In this document: positions 1 to 7,045 of the stretch, one piece after another | Numbering within the stretch: position 1 is the stretch's first letter | How the letters are laid out: the number at the start of each line of letters is the position of its first letter | Origin: UBA1367 sp040268355 | GTDB taxonomy: Bacteria; Actinomycetota; Coriobacteriia; Coriobacteriales; Atopobiaceae | Length of the DNA stretch: 11,075 nucleotides | Assembly (NCBI GenBank): GCA_040268355.1 | Contig: JAWRIT010000172.1 | Span: 1 to 11,075, forward strand | Direction: 5' to 3' | Notes under the pieces: generated by a model | Seen by the model: only the letters and a program-made list of their open reading frames with translations | The model's database searches: none | What the model was told of the DNA's origin: nothing | Made by a program: the position numbers and the translations under genes

Positions 1-215
1 GCATCCCGGAGTATCTCCGTCCTCCGTCCTGCTGTTTTCTCGTCTGCTACTCCGCCAGTCGCGGATTCTCACCGCAAAAGTCCGATCTCTAGCCACGGGG
101 CACGCGGGACCGGGCCCGCACCGGCGCGCGGCGGCCCGCCCGGGCACCACCGCCCTCCCAGCCTCGCCGGACGGGCGCATCGAGCCCAAGGGAATGCCCG
201 CACCCCCTTGCGCCA

Positions 216-300
216 GCGACACAGAGGTGCCTCTTCCCCTGTGTCGTCTGGCAGTGGCCCACAGGGGGCCGACACAGGAGAAGAGGCACTTGTGTGTCGC
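216..300. repeat. Double palindrome: two CGACACA-N16-TGTGTCG units in inverted arrangement
   Basis: Positions 216-248 and 268-300 are reverse complements at 29 of 33 positions, separated by 19 bases. Each arm is also a palindrome: CGACACA at 217-223 pairs with TGTGTCG at 240-246, and CGACACA at 270-276 pairs with TGTGTCG at 293-299, both with exactly 16 bases between. The units are offset by 53 bp, close to five helical turns. As RNA or single-stranded DNA it could form one long hairpin or two hairpins with complementary loops. There is no T-run after it, so a classical terminator is not supported. It could be a paired operator for a dimeric regulator, an RNA switch, or a small dispersed palindromic repeat. 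The repeat is seen directly; the function is unknown. Confidence 0.85.
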
Positions 301-319
301 CGTGCACGCAGGCCCCTTG

Positions 320-335
320 GTTTCTGTCATGAAAC
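320..335. promoter_or_regulatory. Small operator-like palindrome
   Basis: GTTTC and GAAAC flank a 6-base centre (GTTTCTGTCATGAAAC). It lies about 80 bases before aroF, after the double palindrome, and overlaps the start of the candidate leader peptide. A repressor site is possible, but short palindromes like this also arise by chance. Confidence 0.3.
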
Positions 336-364
336 GCTCCGACGGCGGATGGGGCACGTGGTAG
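329..364 (+). CDS. Candidate Trp-containing leader peptide of the aro operon
   Basis: A short reading frame starts at ATG 329 and reads MKRSDGGWGTW, with Trp codons at 350-352 and 359-361 and a TAG stop directly after the second. Short peptides rich in the end-product amino acid are classical sensors in attenuation of trp-type operons, and this one ends 53 bases before a DAHP synthase gene. Against it: there is no good Shine-Dalgarno before the ATG, the frame is open far upstream (another in-frame ATG at 194), and no hairpin plus U-run terminator is visible between 365 and 417. A base-paired form in which 311-318 pairs with 402-408 (one bulge) would enclose the peptide and cover the aroF ribosome-binding site, which would suit translational control. 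Speculative. Confidence 0.25.
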   Translation: MKRSDGGWGTW

Positions 365-370
365 CATAAT
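365..370 (+). promoter_or_regulatory. Possible -10 element (CATAAT) for aroF
   Basis: CATAAT matches TATAAT at five of six positions and would place transcription start near 377. No good -35 box is seen 16-18 bases upstream. If this promoter were used, the double palindrome and the leader peptide would not be in the transcript, so it competes with the RNA-based readings of this region. Confidence 0.25.
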
Positions 371-417
371 CAACCAGCACTGCCAGCACCACAAGACACG
401 GAAGGGCCCAGACGCAC

Positions 418-1437
418 ATGATCGCCATCGTCAAGCACACCGCAACCGCCGACCAGCTCGATCGCTTCGTCAGCTGGATCGAGGCTCGGGGCTTTCGCAC
501 CAACGTCTCTCAAGGAGACAACGAGACCATCGTCGGGATCATCGGTGACACCACCCAGATCGACCCCTTCCTGCTCGAGTCGATGGACATCATCGACCAG
601 GTGCGGCGCGTGTCGGAGCCCTACAAGCTCGCCAACCGCAAGTTTCATCCCGAGGACACCATCGTGGACTGCGGGCACGGGGTGCGCATCGGCGCCGGGC
701 ACTTCCAGGTGATCGCCGGACCCTGCTCGGTCGAGGGGGACAACCTCATCGAGATCGCCCGCGCCGTGCAGGCCAGCGGGGCCACGATGCTGCGCGGCGG
801 CGCCTACAAGCCGCGCACCTCCCCGTACGCCTACCAGGGCATGGGCGAGCGCGGCCTGGACCTTCTGCTCGAAGCGGCGGCCGAGCTGGACATGCCGGTG
901 GTGACCGAGGTCATGGACCCGCGCGACGTGGAGATCTTCGTTCGGCGAGGCGTCGACGTCATGCAGGTCGGCGCCCGCAACGCCCAGAACTTCAGCCTGC
1001 TCAAGGAGGTCGGCAGGACCACCACGCCGGTGCTGCTCAAGCGCGGGCTTTCGGGCACCATCGACGAGCTGCTCATGGCCGCCGAGTACGTGATGAGCGA
1101 GGGCAACCCCAACGTCATCCTCTGCGAGCGCGGGATCCGCACCTTCGAGACCCGCACGCGCAACACCTTCGACATCAACGCCATACCGGTGCTGCACCAC
1201 CTCACGCACCTGCCCGTCGTGGCGGATCCCAGCCACGCCACGGGCTACACCCGCTATGTGCGCCAGGCAGCCTACGCCGCGACGGCGGCCGGGGCCGACG
1301 GCCTGGAGATCGAGGTGCACGACAGCCCGAGCGAGGCGTGGTCCGACGGCGCGCAGGCGCTGCTGCCCGAGCAGTTCGACGACGCCATGCGGCGCATCGC
1401 GCTCATCCGCGAAGCCATCACGGCAGAGACGGAGTAG
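418..1437 (+). CDS. aroF: 3-deoxy-7-phosphoheptulonate (DAHP) synthase, type I-beta with N-terminal regulatory domain
   Basis: This enzyme makes the first committed step of aromatic biosynthesis, condensing PEP with erythrose 4-phosphate in the cytoplasm. At 339 aa it is nearly the size of the Thermotoga maritima enzyme. Residues 1 to about 70 form the ferredoxin-like/ACT-like regulatory domain, which in that family binds Tyr or Phe for feedback inhibition; the barrel follows. Visible motifs are AGPCSVEG (Cys103), KPRTSPYAYQG (131-141), GARNAQN (185-191), KRG (208-210) and DPSHATG (270-276). Cys103, His273, Glu299 and Asp310 fit the divalent-metal ligand pattern of the family. The ATG at 418 is supported by GGAAGG at 400-405, slightly far at 12 bases. 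It is the first gene of the operon, and the next start lies 4 bases past its stop. Catalytic and regulatory residues look intact. Confidence 0.96.
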   Translation: MIAIVKHTATADQLDRFVSWIEARGFRTNVSQGDNETIVGIIGDTTQIDPFLLESMDIIDQVRRVSEPYKLANRKFHPEDTIVDCGHGVRIGAGHFQVIAGPCSVEGDNLIEIARAVQASGATMLRGGAYKPRTSPYAYQGMGERGLDLLLEAAAELDMPVVTEVMDPRDVEIFVRRGVDVMQVGARNAQNFSLLKEVGRTTTPVLLKRGLSGTIDELLMAAEYVMSEGNPNVILCERGIRTFETRTRNTFDINAIPVLHHLTHLPVVADPSHATGYTRYVRQAAYAATAAGADGLEIEVHDSPSEAWSDGAQALLPEQFDDAMRRIALIREAITAETE

Positions 1438-1441
1438 CGTC

Positions 1442-2329
1442 ATGGCCGCGGCGCACCCCAGCATCCCCACCGACGCCTCCTTCGTCCCCGGACGCGTGGG
1501 CATCTTTGGCCTGGGACTCATGGGCGGCTCGTTCGCCAAGGCCCTCCAGGCCGGTGGCACCGAGGTCTACGCCTGCAACCGGACGCGAGCCACCCTCGAA
1601 CTTGCCATGATCGAGACGATCGCGGGCGAGCTGGACGAGACGACCATCCCAAGCTGCGAGCTCATCATCCTGGCAGGCTATCCCGAGGCGAGCGTGCGCT
1701 GGCTGGAGGAGATGGCGCCGCTCGTCTCGCCGGGCGCCATCGTCATCGACGTCGTCGGGGTCAAGCGCGTCATCTGCGAGACCTGCTTTTCCATCGCGGA
1801 CCAGCATGCGTGGACCTTCGTGGGTTGCCATCCCATGGCGGGCACGCAGTTCTCCGGCTACGCCCACACGCGAGCCGACCTGTTCCGCGGCGCGCCGATG
1901 GTCGTCGTGCCGCCCAACATGGACGACTTTCTTCGCCTGGACGTGCTCGGCCGCCTGAAGGACCTCTTGGCGCCCTGCGCGTTCGGCCAGTTCACCCTTG
2001 CGAGCGCCGACGAGCACGACGAGCTGATCGCCTACACCTCCCAGCTCGCCCATGTGGTCTCCAACGCCTACGTCAAGAGCCCCTCGGCCCAGCGCCATCG
2101 GGGCTTCTCGGCGGGCAGCTACCGGGACCTCACCCGTGTGGCGCAGCTCAACGCCACCATGTGGTGCGAGCTGTTCCTCGACAATGCGGACCACCTCTCG
2201 AACGAGATCGGGATCCTCATCGAGCACCTGCAGCAGTACCGTGACGCCATCGACGCCGGAGACGCCGACCTGCTCCATGCGCTGCTCGCCGAGGGAGATC
2301 GCCTGAAGCGGGAGGAAGAGAACCAATGA
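1442..2329 (+). CDS. tyrA: Prephenate dehydrogenase
   Basis: It converts prephenate with NAD(P)+ to 4-hydroxyphenylpyruvate, the tyrosine precursor. The protein has 295 aa. The Rossmann dinucleotide motif GLGLMGGS is at 23-30, followed by DVVGVK (103-108), where relatives usually have D-V-G-S-V-K, and HPMAG (130-134) with the conserved His. The helical C-terminal domain has SQLAHVVSNA and SYRDLTRVA, equivalent to the family's SHLPH and GFRDxTR segments. There is no ACT domain and no fused chorismate mutase, so any feedback control must act at the active site or elsewhere. The start at ATG 1442 is chosen because GGAG at 1431-1434 precedes it and the Rossmann fold begins soon after; longer in-frame extensions would run through the end of aroF. 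Its stop overlaps the aroB start as ATGA. Arogenate as substrate cannot be excluded. Confidence 0.93.
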   Translation: MAAAHPSIPTDASFVPGRVGIFGLGLMGGSFAKALQAGGTEVYACNRTRATLELAMIETIAGELDETTIPSCELIILAGYPEASVRWLEEMAPLVSPGAIVIDVVGVKRVICETCFSIADQHAWTFVGCHPMAGTQFSGYAHTRADLFRGAPMVVVPPNMDDFLRLDVLGRLKDLLAPCAFGQFTLASADEHDELIAYTSQLAHVVSNAYVKSPSAQRHRGFSAGSYRDLTRVAQLNATMWCELFLDNADHLSNEIGILIEHLQQYRDAIDAGDADLLHALLAEGDRLKREEENQ

Positions 2330-3432
2330 GCGCACGCATCACCGTACGGGTCGACGCCGCGTCGCAGGGCTATGACGTAATCGTCGGCGAGGGCCTGCTC
2401 GACGAGCTGGGAGAGCGACTGCGCCTGGTCGCGCAGCCGGATCGGGTCTTCGTCGTCACCGACGCCACCGTCGGAGCGCTCTATCTCGACCGGGCGCTCG
2501 CCTCGCTCGAGCGCGCCGGCTTCGACACGGGCGCGCTTGCCGTCGAGGCCGGCGAGACGCACAAGAACCTCGCCACCTACGGCCGGATCCTCGACGCCCT
2601 TGCGGCGGCGCAGCTCACCCGCAGCAGCCTGGTGATCGCGCTCGGCGGCGGCGTGGTGGGCGACATGGCCGGCTTCGCCGCCGCGACCTACATGCGCGGC
2701 GTGCCAGTCGTGCAGGTTCCGACCACGCTGCTCGCCATGGTCGACTCGTCGGTGGGCGGCAAGACAGCCATCGACCTCTCCTGCGGCAAGAACCTCGTCG
2801 GGGCCTTTCTGCAGCCCACGCTCGTGCTCGCCGACGTCGCCTGCCTCGAGACGCTGGAGGACGCCGTCTTCTCTGACGGGATCGGCGAGGTCGTCAAACA
2901 TGCCGTCCTTGCCGACCAGGAGCTCTTCGAGTCGCTGTGCGAGCGTCCCCTCGCCAAGGACGGGGGTCGCGATCACCTCGTCCGCGTGATTGCCAGAAAC
3001 GTCGCCATCAAGCGCGACGTGGTGACGGCCGACGAGCGGGAGCGGGGCCTGCGACAGACGCTCAACCTGGGTCACACCGTGGGCCATGCCATCGAGGCGG
3101 CAAGCGGTTACCAGCTGGGACACGGGCACTGCGTCGCCGCCGGGCTGTGCTGCGTCGCCAGGGCCACGGAGCGGCTGGGCTGGAGCGAGCCGGGCGTCGC
3201 ACGGCGCATCGAGGCCTGCGTGAGCGCACAGGGCCTTCCCACCGACACCACCCTGCCTACCGGCGCCCTCTTTGACCAGGTCACCCACGACAAGAAGCGC
3301 CACGGCGGCACGGTCACCGTCGTCGTCCCCAGCCGCATCGGGCAAAGTGAGCTGCGTACCGTGAGCCTTGACGAGATGCGCGAGCTGATCGAGCTCGGCT
3401 GTGGGACCGGTGCGCACGAAAGCGAGGTCTAG
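2326..3432 (+). CDS. aroB: 3-dehydroquinate synthase
   Basis: It converts DAHP to 3-dehydroquinate, the second shikimate step, using NAD and a divalent metal. The protein is 368 aa, normal for the family. The N-terminal NAD-binding half carries ALGGGVVGDMAGF (105-117) and VPTTLLAMVDSSVGGK (131-146). The C-terminal half carries GKNLVGAF (154-161), GEVVKH (187-192) and LNLGHTVGH (246-254). Predicted metal ligands are Glu188, His250 and His266. The last lies in HGHCVA, where most relatives have HGEAVA, so the residue after Gly is His rather than Glu; I regard this as family variation. A strong ribosome-binding site (GGAGGAAG, 2311-2318) precedes the ATG, which overlaps the tyrA stop by 4 bases, suggesting translational coupling. 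Confidence 0.97.
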   Translation: MSARITVRVDAASQGYDVIVGEGLLDELGERLRLVAQPDRVFVVTDATVGALYLDRALASLERAGFDTGALAVEAGETHKNLATYGRILDALAAAQLTRSSLVIALGGGVVGDMAGFAAATYMRGVPVVQVPTTLLAMVDSSVGGKTAIDLSCGKNLVGAFLQPTLVLADVACLETLEDAVFSDGIGEVVKHAVLADQELFESLCERPLAKDGGRDHLVRVIARNVAIKRDVVTADERERGLRQTLNLGHTVGHAIEAASGYQLGHGHCVAAGLCCVARATERLGWSEPGVARRIEACVSAQGLPTDTTLPTGALFDQVTHDKKRHGGTVTVVVPSRIGQSELRTVSLDEMRELIELGCGTGAHESEV

Positions 3433-3436
3433 GCCC

Positions 3437-4732
3437 ATGGACATGCGCATAGAGCCGCACCCGCTGGCAGGCACCATCGCCGCCATACCCTCCAAGAGCG
3501 TCGCGCATCGCCTCCTTGTGCTCTCGGCGCTCTGCGACGGCATCACCGATCTGACGCTGTCCGCGAGCTCGCAGGACATTGACGCGACCGCACGCTGCGT
3601 GACGGCGCTCGGGGCGTCGGTCGCCCGGACGCGCACGGGCCTGCGCGTCGTGCCCGTCACGGTGGCGGGCGTGCGCCGCGAGGCACGTCTCGATGCGGGT
3701 GAGTCGGGCTCGACCCTGCGCTTTCTCCTACCGGTCGTCGCGGCCCTCGGGAAGGGCGCACGCATCCGCTGTCACGGGCGGCTCGCACGGCGACCCCTCG
3801 CGCCCCTCGACCAACAGCTTGCCGAACACGGCGTGGACCTACGGTGGGAGGACGACTCGACGCTCGTCGTGTCCGGCCCGCTCAGGCCCGGGCGCTTTGA
3901 CGTGCCCGGCGACGTCTCGTCGCAGTTCGTGAGCGGGCTGCTCATGGCGGCGCCGGCCATGGGGGGTGCCGTCGAGGTCTGGGTGGGCGAGCCGGTCGAG
4001 TCGGCCGGCTACATCGACCTCACCATCGACGCGCTCCGCACCTTCGGGGTCTCCGTCGAGACGTCGCGGGAGCTCTCCGGCGGGCAGGCCATGCGGGTCT
4101 ACGCCGTCGCGGGAGACGCACGCCTGCGCTCCCCCGGCTCCTGCACCGTCGAGGGCGACTGGTCCAACAGCGCGTTCTGGCTCGCCGCCGCGGCGATGGG
4201 ACCGCACCCGATCGCGGTCACGGGGCTCAACCAGCTCAGTCGCCAGGGCGACCGCTCCGTCATGGCCGCCCTCGCTCTGATGGGCGCCCGCATCGGCCGG
4301 GCATCGGATGGCGTCCTGGCGTCTCGGGACACGCCCCATGCTCATGACATCGACGTGTCCGGCATACCGGACCTCGCGGTGCCGCTGGCCGCCGTGGCCG
4401 CCCTCGCGCCGGGGGTGACCCGCCTGCGCAACGCCTCGCGCCTGCGCCTCAAGGAGTCGGATCGCCTTGCCTCCATCTGCGACGCCCTGTGCGCCCTGGG
4501 CGGCAAGGCGCACGTCGAGGACGACGACCTGCTCGTCGAAGGAGTCGAGGCGCTCTCGGGCGGAACCGTCGATGCGGCGGGCGACCACCGCATCGCCATG
4601 ATGGCCGCCATCTGCGCGACCGGTGCCACGGACCCTGTCGTCATTCGCGGCGCGGAGTGCGTCGCGAAGTCCTATCCGACCTTCTTCGACGACTTCCGCG
4701 CACTTGGCGGAATCGCCCGAGAGGAGCGATGA
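3437..4732 (+). CDS. aroA: 3-phosphoshikimate 1-carboxyvinyltransferase (EPSP synthase)
   Basis: It transfers the enolpyruvyl group of PEP to shikimate 3-phosphate, the sixth step and the second use of PEP in the pathway. The 431-aa protein has the two-domain inverted-barrel pattern. Substrate-binding SKSVAHR is at 19-25, the PEP-loop GESGSTLR at 88-95, SSQFVSG at 161-167, PDLAVPL at 311-317 with catalytic Asp312, LKESDR at 338-343 with Glu340, DHRIAMM at 383-389 and KSYPTFF at 411-417. These line up with E. coli Lys22, Asp313, Glu341, Arg344, His385 and Lys411. The ATG at 3437 is chosen because GAGG (3424-3427) sits 9 bases upstream and it lies 4 bases past the aroB stop; ATG 3443 and a GTG at 3401 are weaker choices. 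The PEP loop is not the GNAGTAMRP form of classical class I enzymes. Confidence 0.96.
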   Translation: MDMRIEPHPLAGTIAAIPSKSVAHRLLVLSALCDGITDLTLSASSQDIDATARCVTALGASVARTRTGLRVVPVTVAGVRREARLDAGESGSTLRFLLPVVAALGKGARIRCHGRLARRPLAPLDQQLAEHGVDLRWEDDSTLVVSGPLRPGRFDVPGDVSSQFVSGLLMAAPAMGGAVEVWVGEPVESAGYIDLTIDALRTFGVSVETSRELSGGQAMRVYAVAGDARLRSPGSCTVEGDWSNSAFWLAAAAMGPHPIAVTGLNQLSRQGDRSVMAALALMGARIGRASDGVLASRDTPHAHDIDVSGIPDLAVPLAAVAALAPGVTRLRNASRLRLKESDRLASICDALCALGGKAHVEDDDLLVEGVEALSGGTVDAAGDHRIAMMAAICATGATDPVVIRGAECVAKSYPTFFDDFRALGGIAREER

Positions 4733-4733
4733 G

Positions 4734-5903
4734 ATGGCGTCGACCTTTGGACGCGCCCTGCGCGTCACCGTCTTCGGCCAGTCGCACTCCCCCGCCATCG
4801 GATGCGTGGTGGAAGGACTGCCCGCGGGCTTCACGCCCGACCTCACCAGGTTGCGCTCCTTCATGGCACGGCGTGCCCCCGGACGCGCGGCATGGGCCAC
4901 GCCGCGTGCGGAGGCCGACGACGTGAGGGTGCTCTCCGGCCTCAACCCCAAAGGCGAGACCTGCGGGGCGCCGCTCGCACTGGTCATCGAGAACACCAAC
5001 ACGCGCTCCGGCGACTACGAGAACGTGCTGGGAGTCCCCCGTCCCGGGCACGCCGACTTCACCGCCCAGGCCAAGTGGGGCGGACACCAGGACATCCCGG
5101 GCGGCGGGCACTTCTCGGGGCGCCTCACGGCGCCGGTGTGCGCCGCCGGGGGCATCGCGCTGCAGCTTCTGGCCGAGCGTGGCGTGCGGATCGCAGCCCA
5201 CGTCGCGCAGATCGGCGAGCGCCACGACGAGCCCTTCGACGCCCTGCGCAACGACGAGGCGGCACGGCGGCACCTGGTCGCCCAGATCGACGCGCTCGAG
5301 GACGGGCGGCGCTTCCCCGCCCTCGACGACGAGGCAACGCGCGAGATGATCGCCACGATCGAGGACGTTCGCGCGAGCGGCGACTCGGTCGGCGGGGCCA
5401 TCGAGTGCGTCGCCGTCGGGATGCCGGCGGGCGTGGGCGAGCCGATGTTCGATGGCATCGAGAGCGCCATCGCCCGCATCGCCTTCGGCATCCCCGCGAT
5501 CAAGGCGCTCGAGTTTGGCCGGGGAACCGAGGTGGCCGGCCGGCGCGGCAGCGAGAACAACGACCCTTACGGCATGGTCGACGGCGCCGTGCGTCCCCTC
5601 AAGAACGATGCCGGAGGCAACCTCGGCGGCATCACGACTGGCGCGCCCGTGCTCTTCCGCCTGTCCGTGAAGCCGACCCCGTCGATCGGTCGCGAGCAGC
5701 GTTCCGTGGACCTCGCCACGCTCAGCGACACCACGCTTTCGGTGCGCGGCCGGCATGACCCCTGCATCGTGCCGCGCGCGGTCCCCGTGGCAGAGGCGGT
5801 CATGGCGCTCGCGCTGCTGGACAGCTGGCTCGCCTTCCCGCCACAGCAAGGCGAGGCGGCCCCCGCCCCCACCAAGACCCCTGACGATTGGCAGGCACGA
5901 TGA
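4734..5903 (+). CDS. aroC: Chorismate synthase
   Basis: It removes phosphate from EPSP to give chorismate, the seventh and last shared step, and needs reduced FMN. The protein has 389 aa, slightly long because of a Pro/Ala/Gln-rich tail at about 370-389. The first family signature appears as FGQSHSPAIG (14-23) instead of the common GESHG, a variant I associate with anaerobe-type enzymes. Further motifs are GHQDIPGGGHFSGR (117-130), RRGSENNDPYG (270-280), GGNLGGITTGAP (294-305) and RGRHDPCIVPRAVPVAEA (338-355). The start at ATG 4734 has GAGGAG at 4721-4726 about 7 bases upstream and lies one base past the aroA stop. Its own stop overlaps the pheA start as ATGA. No flavin reductase is encoded in this window, so reduced FMN must come from elsewhere. 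Confidence 0.97.
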   Translation: MASTFGRALRVTVFGQSHSPAIGCVVEGLPAGFTPDLTRLRSFMARRAPGRAAWATPRAEADDVRVLSGLNPKGETCGAPLALVIENTNTRSGDYENVLGVPRPGHADFTAQAKWGGHQDIPGGGHFSGRLTAPVCAAGGIALQLLAERGVRIAAHVAQIGERHDEPFDALRNDEAARRHLVAQIDALEDGRRFPALDDEATREMIATIEDVRASGDSVGGAIECVAVGMPAGVGEPMFDGIESAIARIAFGIPAIKALEFGRGTEVAGRRGSENNDPYGMVDGAVRPLKNDAGGNLGGITTGAPVLFRLSVKPTPSIGREQRSVDLATLSDTTLSVRGRHDPCIVPRAVPVAEAVMALALLDSWLAFPPQQGEAAPAPTKTPDDWQAR

Positions 5904-7045
5904 GCGACCTCGCAGCGCTTCGCGCGGATATCACCCACATCGACGAGCAGATCCTCGACCTCTTCTGCCGCAGGATGGACGTCGTCGCCGACATCGCGGA
6001 GCACAAGCGCGCCTCCGGCAGCCCCATCTACGACCGACGCCGCGAGCGCGAGAACCTGCGTCATGCGACCGAACGGGTGCCCGCCGAGCTGGCGGGCGCG
6101 GCCGTCATGCTCGAGACCACCCTCATGGAGGCCGCCCGATCGGCGGAGCATCGGCGGCTTGGGACGCGCCAGCCGACGACCGAGCAGGTCAAGGCCGCTC
6201 TGGCCGACCAGCCTGCCTACTTCCCCCGCCAGGCGCACGTCGCCTGCCAGGGCGTGGAGGGGGCCTACCAGCAGATCGCCACCGACCGCCTGTTCCGACA
6301 GGCCCAGATCAGCTACCACACGGGCTTCGAGGGCGTGTTCGAGGCCGTCGAGCGCGGCGACTGCGACTTTGGCGTCCTTCCCGTCGAGAACTCGACCGCC
6401 GGCTCGGTCACGCACGTGTACGACCTCATGATGCGGCACGACTTCTACATCGTGCGCACCTGCCGGCTGCGGATCGACCACAACCTGCTGGTGCCGCCCG
6501 GCGTCTCTAAACAGGACGTGCGCATTATCTACAGCCACCAGCAGGCGCTCAGCCAGTGCGCGGACTACCTTGCGAACCTGAGCGACTGCCGGGTGCACGT
6601 CTGCGAGAACACCGCCGTGGCGGCCGAGCGGGTCGCGCGGTCCGAGCGCACCGACGTCGCCGCCATCGCCTCGGCCGACTGCGCGCACCTCTACGGCCTC
6701 ACGATCGCCGAGCGCGCCATCCAGGACCAAGCGCACAACTACACGCGCTTCGCCTGCATCGCCAAGGACCTCACCATCTTCCCCGGCGCCGACCGCAGCT
6801 CGCTCGTGGTCATCACCAACCATGAGCCCGGCGCGCTCTACAAGGTGCTCGCCCGCTTCTATGCCCTGGACATCAACCTCGTCAAGCTCGAGAGCCGACC
6901 CATCCCGGGGCGCGACTTCGAGTTCCGGTTCTACTTCGACGTCGAATGTCCCGCCGCCGCGCCCGAGTTCCAGACCCTGCTCGACTCGCTGGGAGACGTG
7001 TGCGAGGAGTACCGCTACCTGGGCAGCTATGCCGAGGTGCTCTGA
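5900..7045 (+). CDS. pheA: Bifunctional chorismate mutase / prephenate dehydratase (P-protein)
   Basis: It rearranges chorismate to prephenate and then forms phenylpyruvate, the phenylalanine precursor; the prephenate also feeds TyrA. The protein has 381 aa in three parts. An AroQ-fold chorismate mutase spans about 1-88, with Arg8, Arg25, Lys36, Asp45, Arg48 and Glu49 matching the E. coli active site. Prephenate dehydratase spans about 113-292, with CQGVEGAY (116-123), VENSTAGSV (162-170), SHQQALSQC (212-220) and the catalytic TRF (282-284). An ACT domain follows at about 300-381, with GALY (311-314) and ESRP (331-334), the family's Phe-binding motifs, so feedback inhibition by Phe is expected. 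The position of E. coli mutase Gln88 appears to be Glu83. ATG 5900 overlaps the aroC stop by 4 bases; its ribosome-binding site (GGCAGG, 5890-5895) is weak, consistent with translational coupling. Confidence 0.96.
   Translation: MSDLAALRADITHIDEQILDLFCRRMDVVADIAEHKRASGSPIYDRRRERENLRHATERVPAELAGAAVMLETTLMEAARSAEHRRLGTRQPTTEQVKAALADQPAYFPRQAHVACQGVEGAYQQIATDRLFRQAQISYHTGFEGVFEAVERGDCDFGVLPVENSTAGSVTHVYDLMMRHDFYIVRTCRLRIDHNLLVPPGVSKQDVRIIYSHQQALSQCADYLANLSDCRVHVCENTAVAAERVARSERTDVAAIASADCAHLYGLTIAERAIQDQAHNYTRFACIAKDLTIFPGADRSSLVVITNHEPGALYKVLARFYALDINLVKLESRPIPGRDFEFRFYFDVECPAAAPEFQTLLDSLGDVCEEYRYLGSYAEVL

Larger units (their letters stand above)
1..417. other. Non-coding leader region upstream of the aro operon
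   Basis: I see no convincing protein gene here. Two + strand frames stay open for about 120 codons from the left edge (ending at 364 and 369), but their translations are Arg/Pro/Gly/Ala-rich, match no family I know and run through a long palindrome, so they look like chance openness of GC-rich DNA. The region holds a small hairpin at 7-19 (CGGAG/CTCCG), a very GC-rich stretch at about 100-180, the double palindrome at 216-300, and further candidate signals up to the aroF start at 418. A divergent minus-strand gene could begin at the edge (ATG at 4-2, GGAG about 10 bases upstream), but too little is visible to call it. Confidence 0.6.

Noticed and set aside
1..369. Two long open + strand frames from the left edge (ending at 364 and 369), including an ATG at 194
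   Set aside because: Arg/Pro/Gly-rich translations without family resemblance; they run through the 216-300 palindrome, and both frames being open at once is expected of GC-rich DNA with few stops. ATG 194 has no correctly spaced ribosome-binding site.
300..417. T-box riboswitch before aroF
   Set aside because: I looked for the T-box consensus (AGGGTGGNACCGCG-like) and a following terminator and found neither.
370..1560. 396-codon minus-strand open frame opposite aroF
   Set aside because: Composition and lack of motifs mark it as an antisense shadow of aroF.
3401..3436. Upstream GTG start for aroA at 3401
   Set aside because: It would overlap aroB by 32 bases and add residues ahead of the normal EPSP synthase start; ATG 3437 has a well-spaced GAGG.
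2119..3765. 548-codon minus-strand open frame opposite aroB
   Set aside because: It is antisense to a well-supported enzyme gene, has low-complexity composition and no recognisable motif; high GC at third codon positions keeps antisense frames open.
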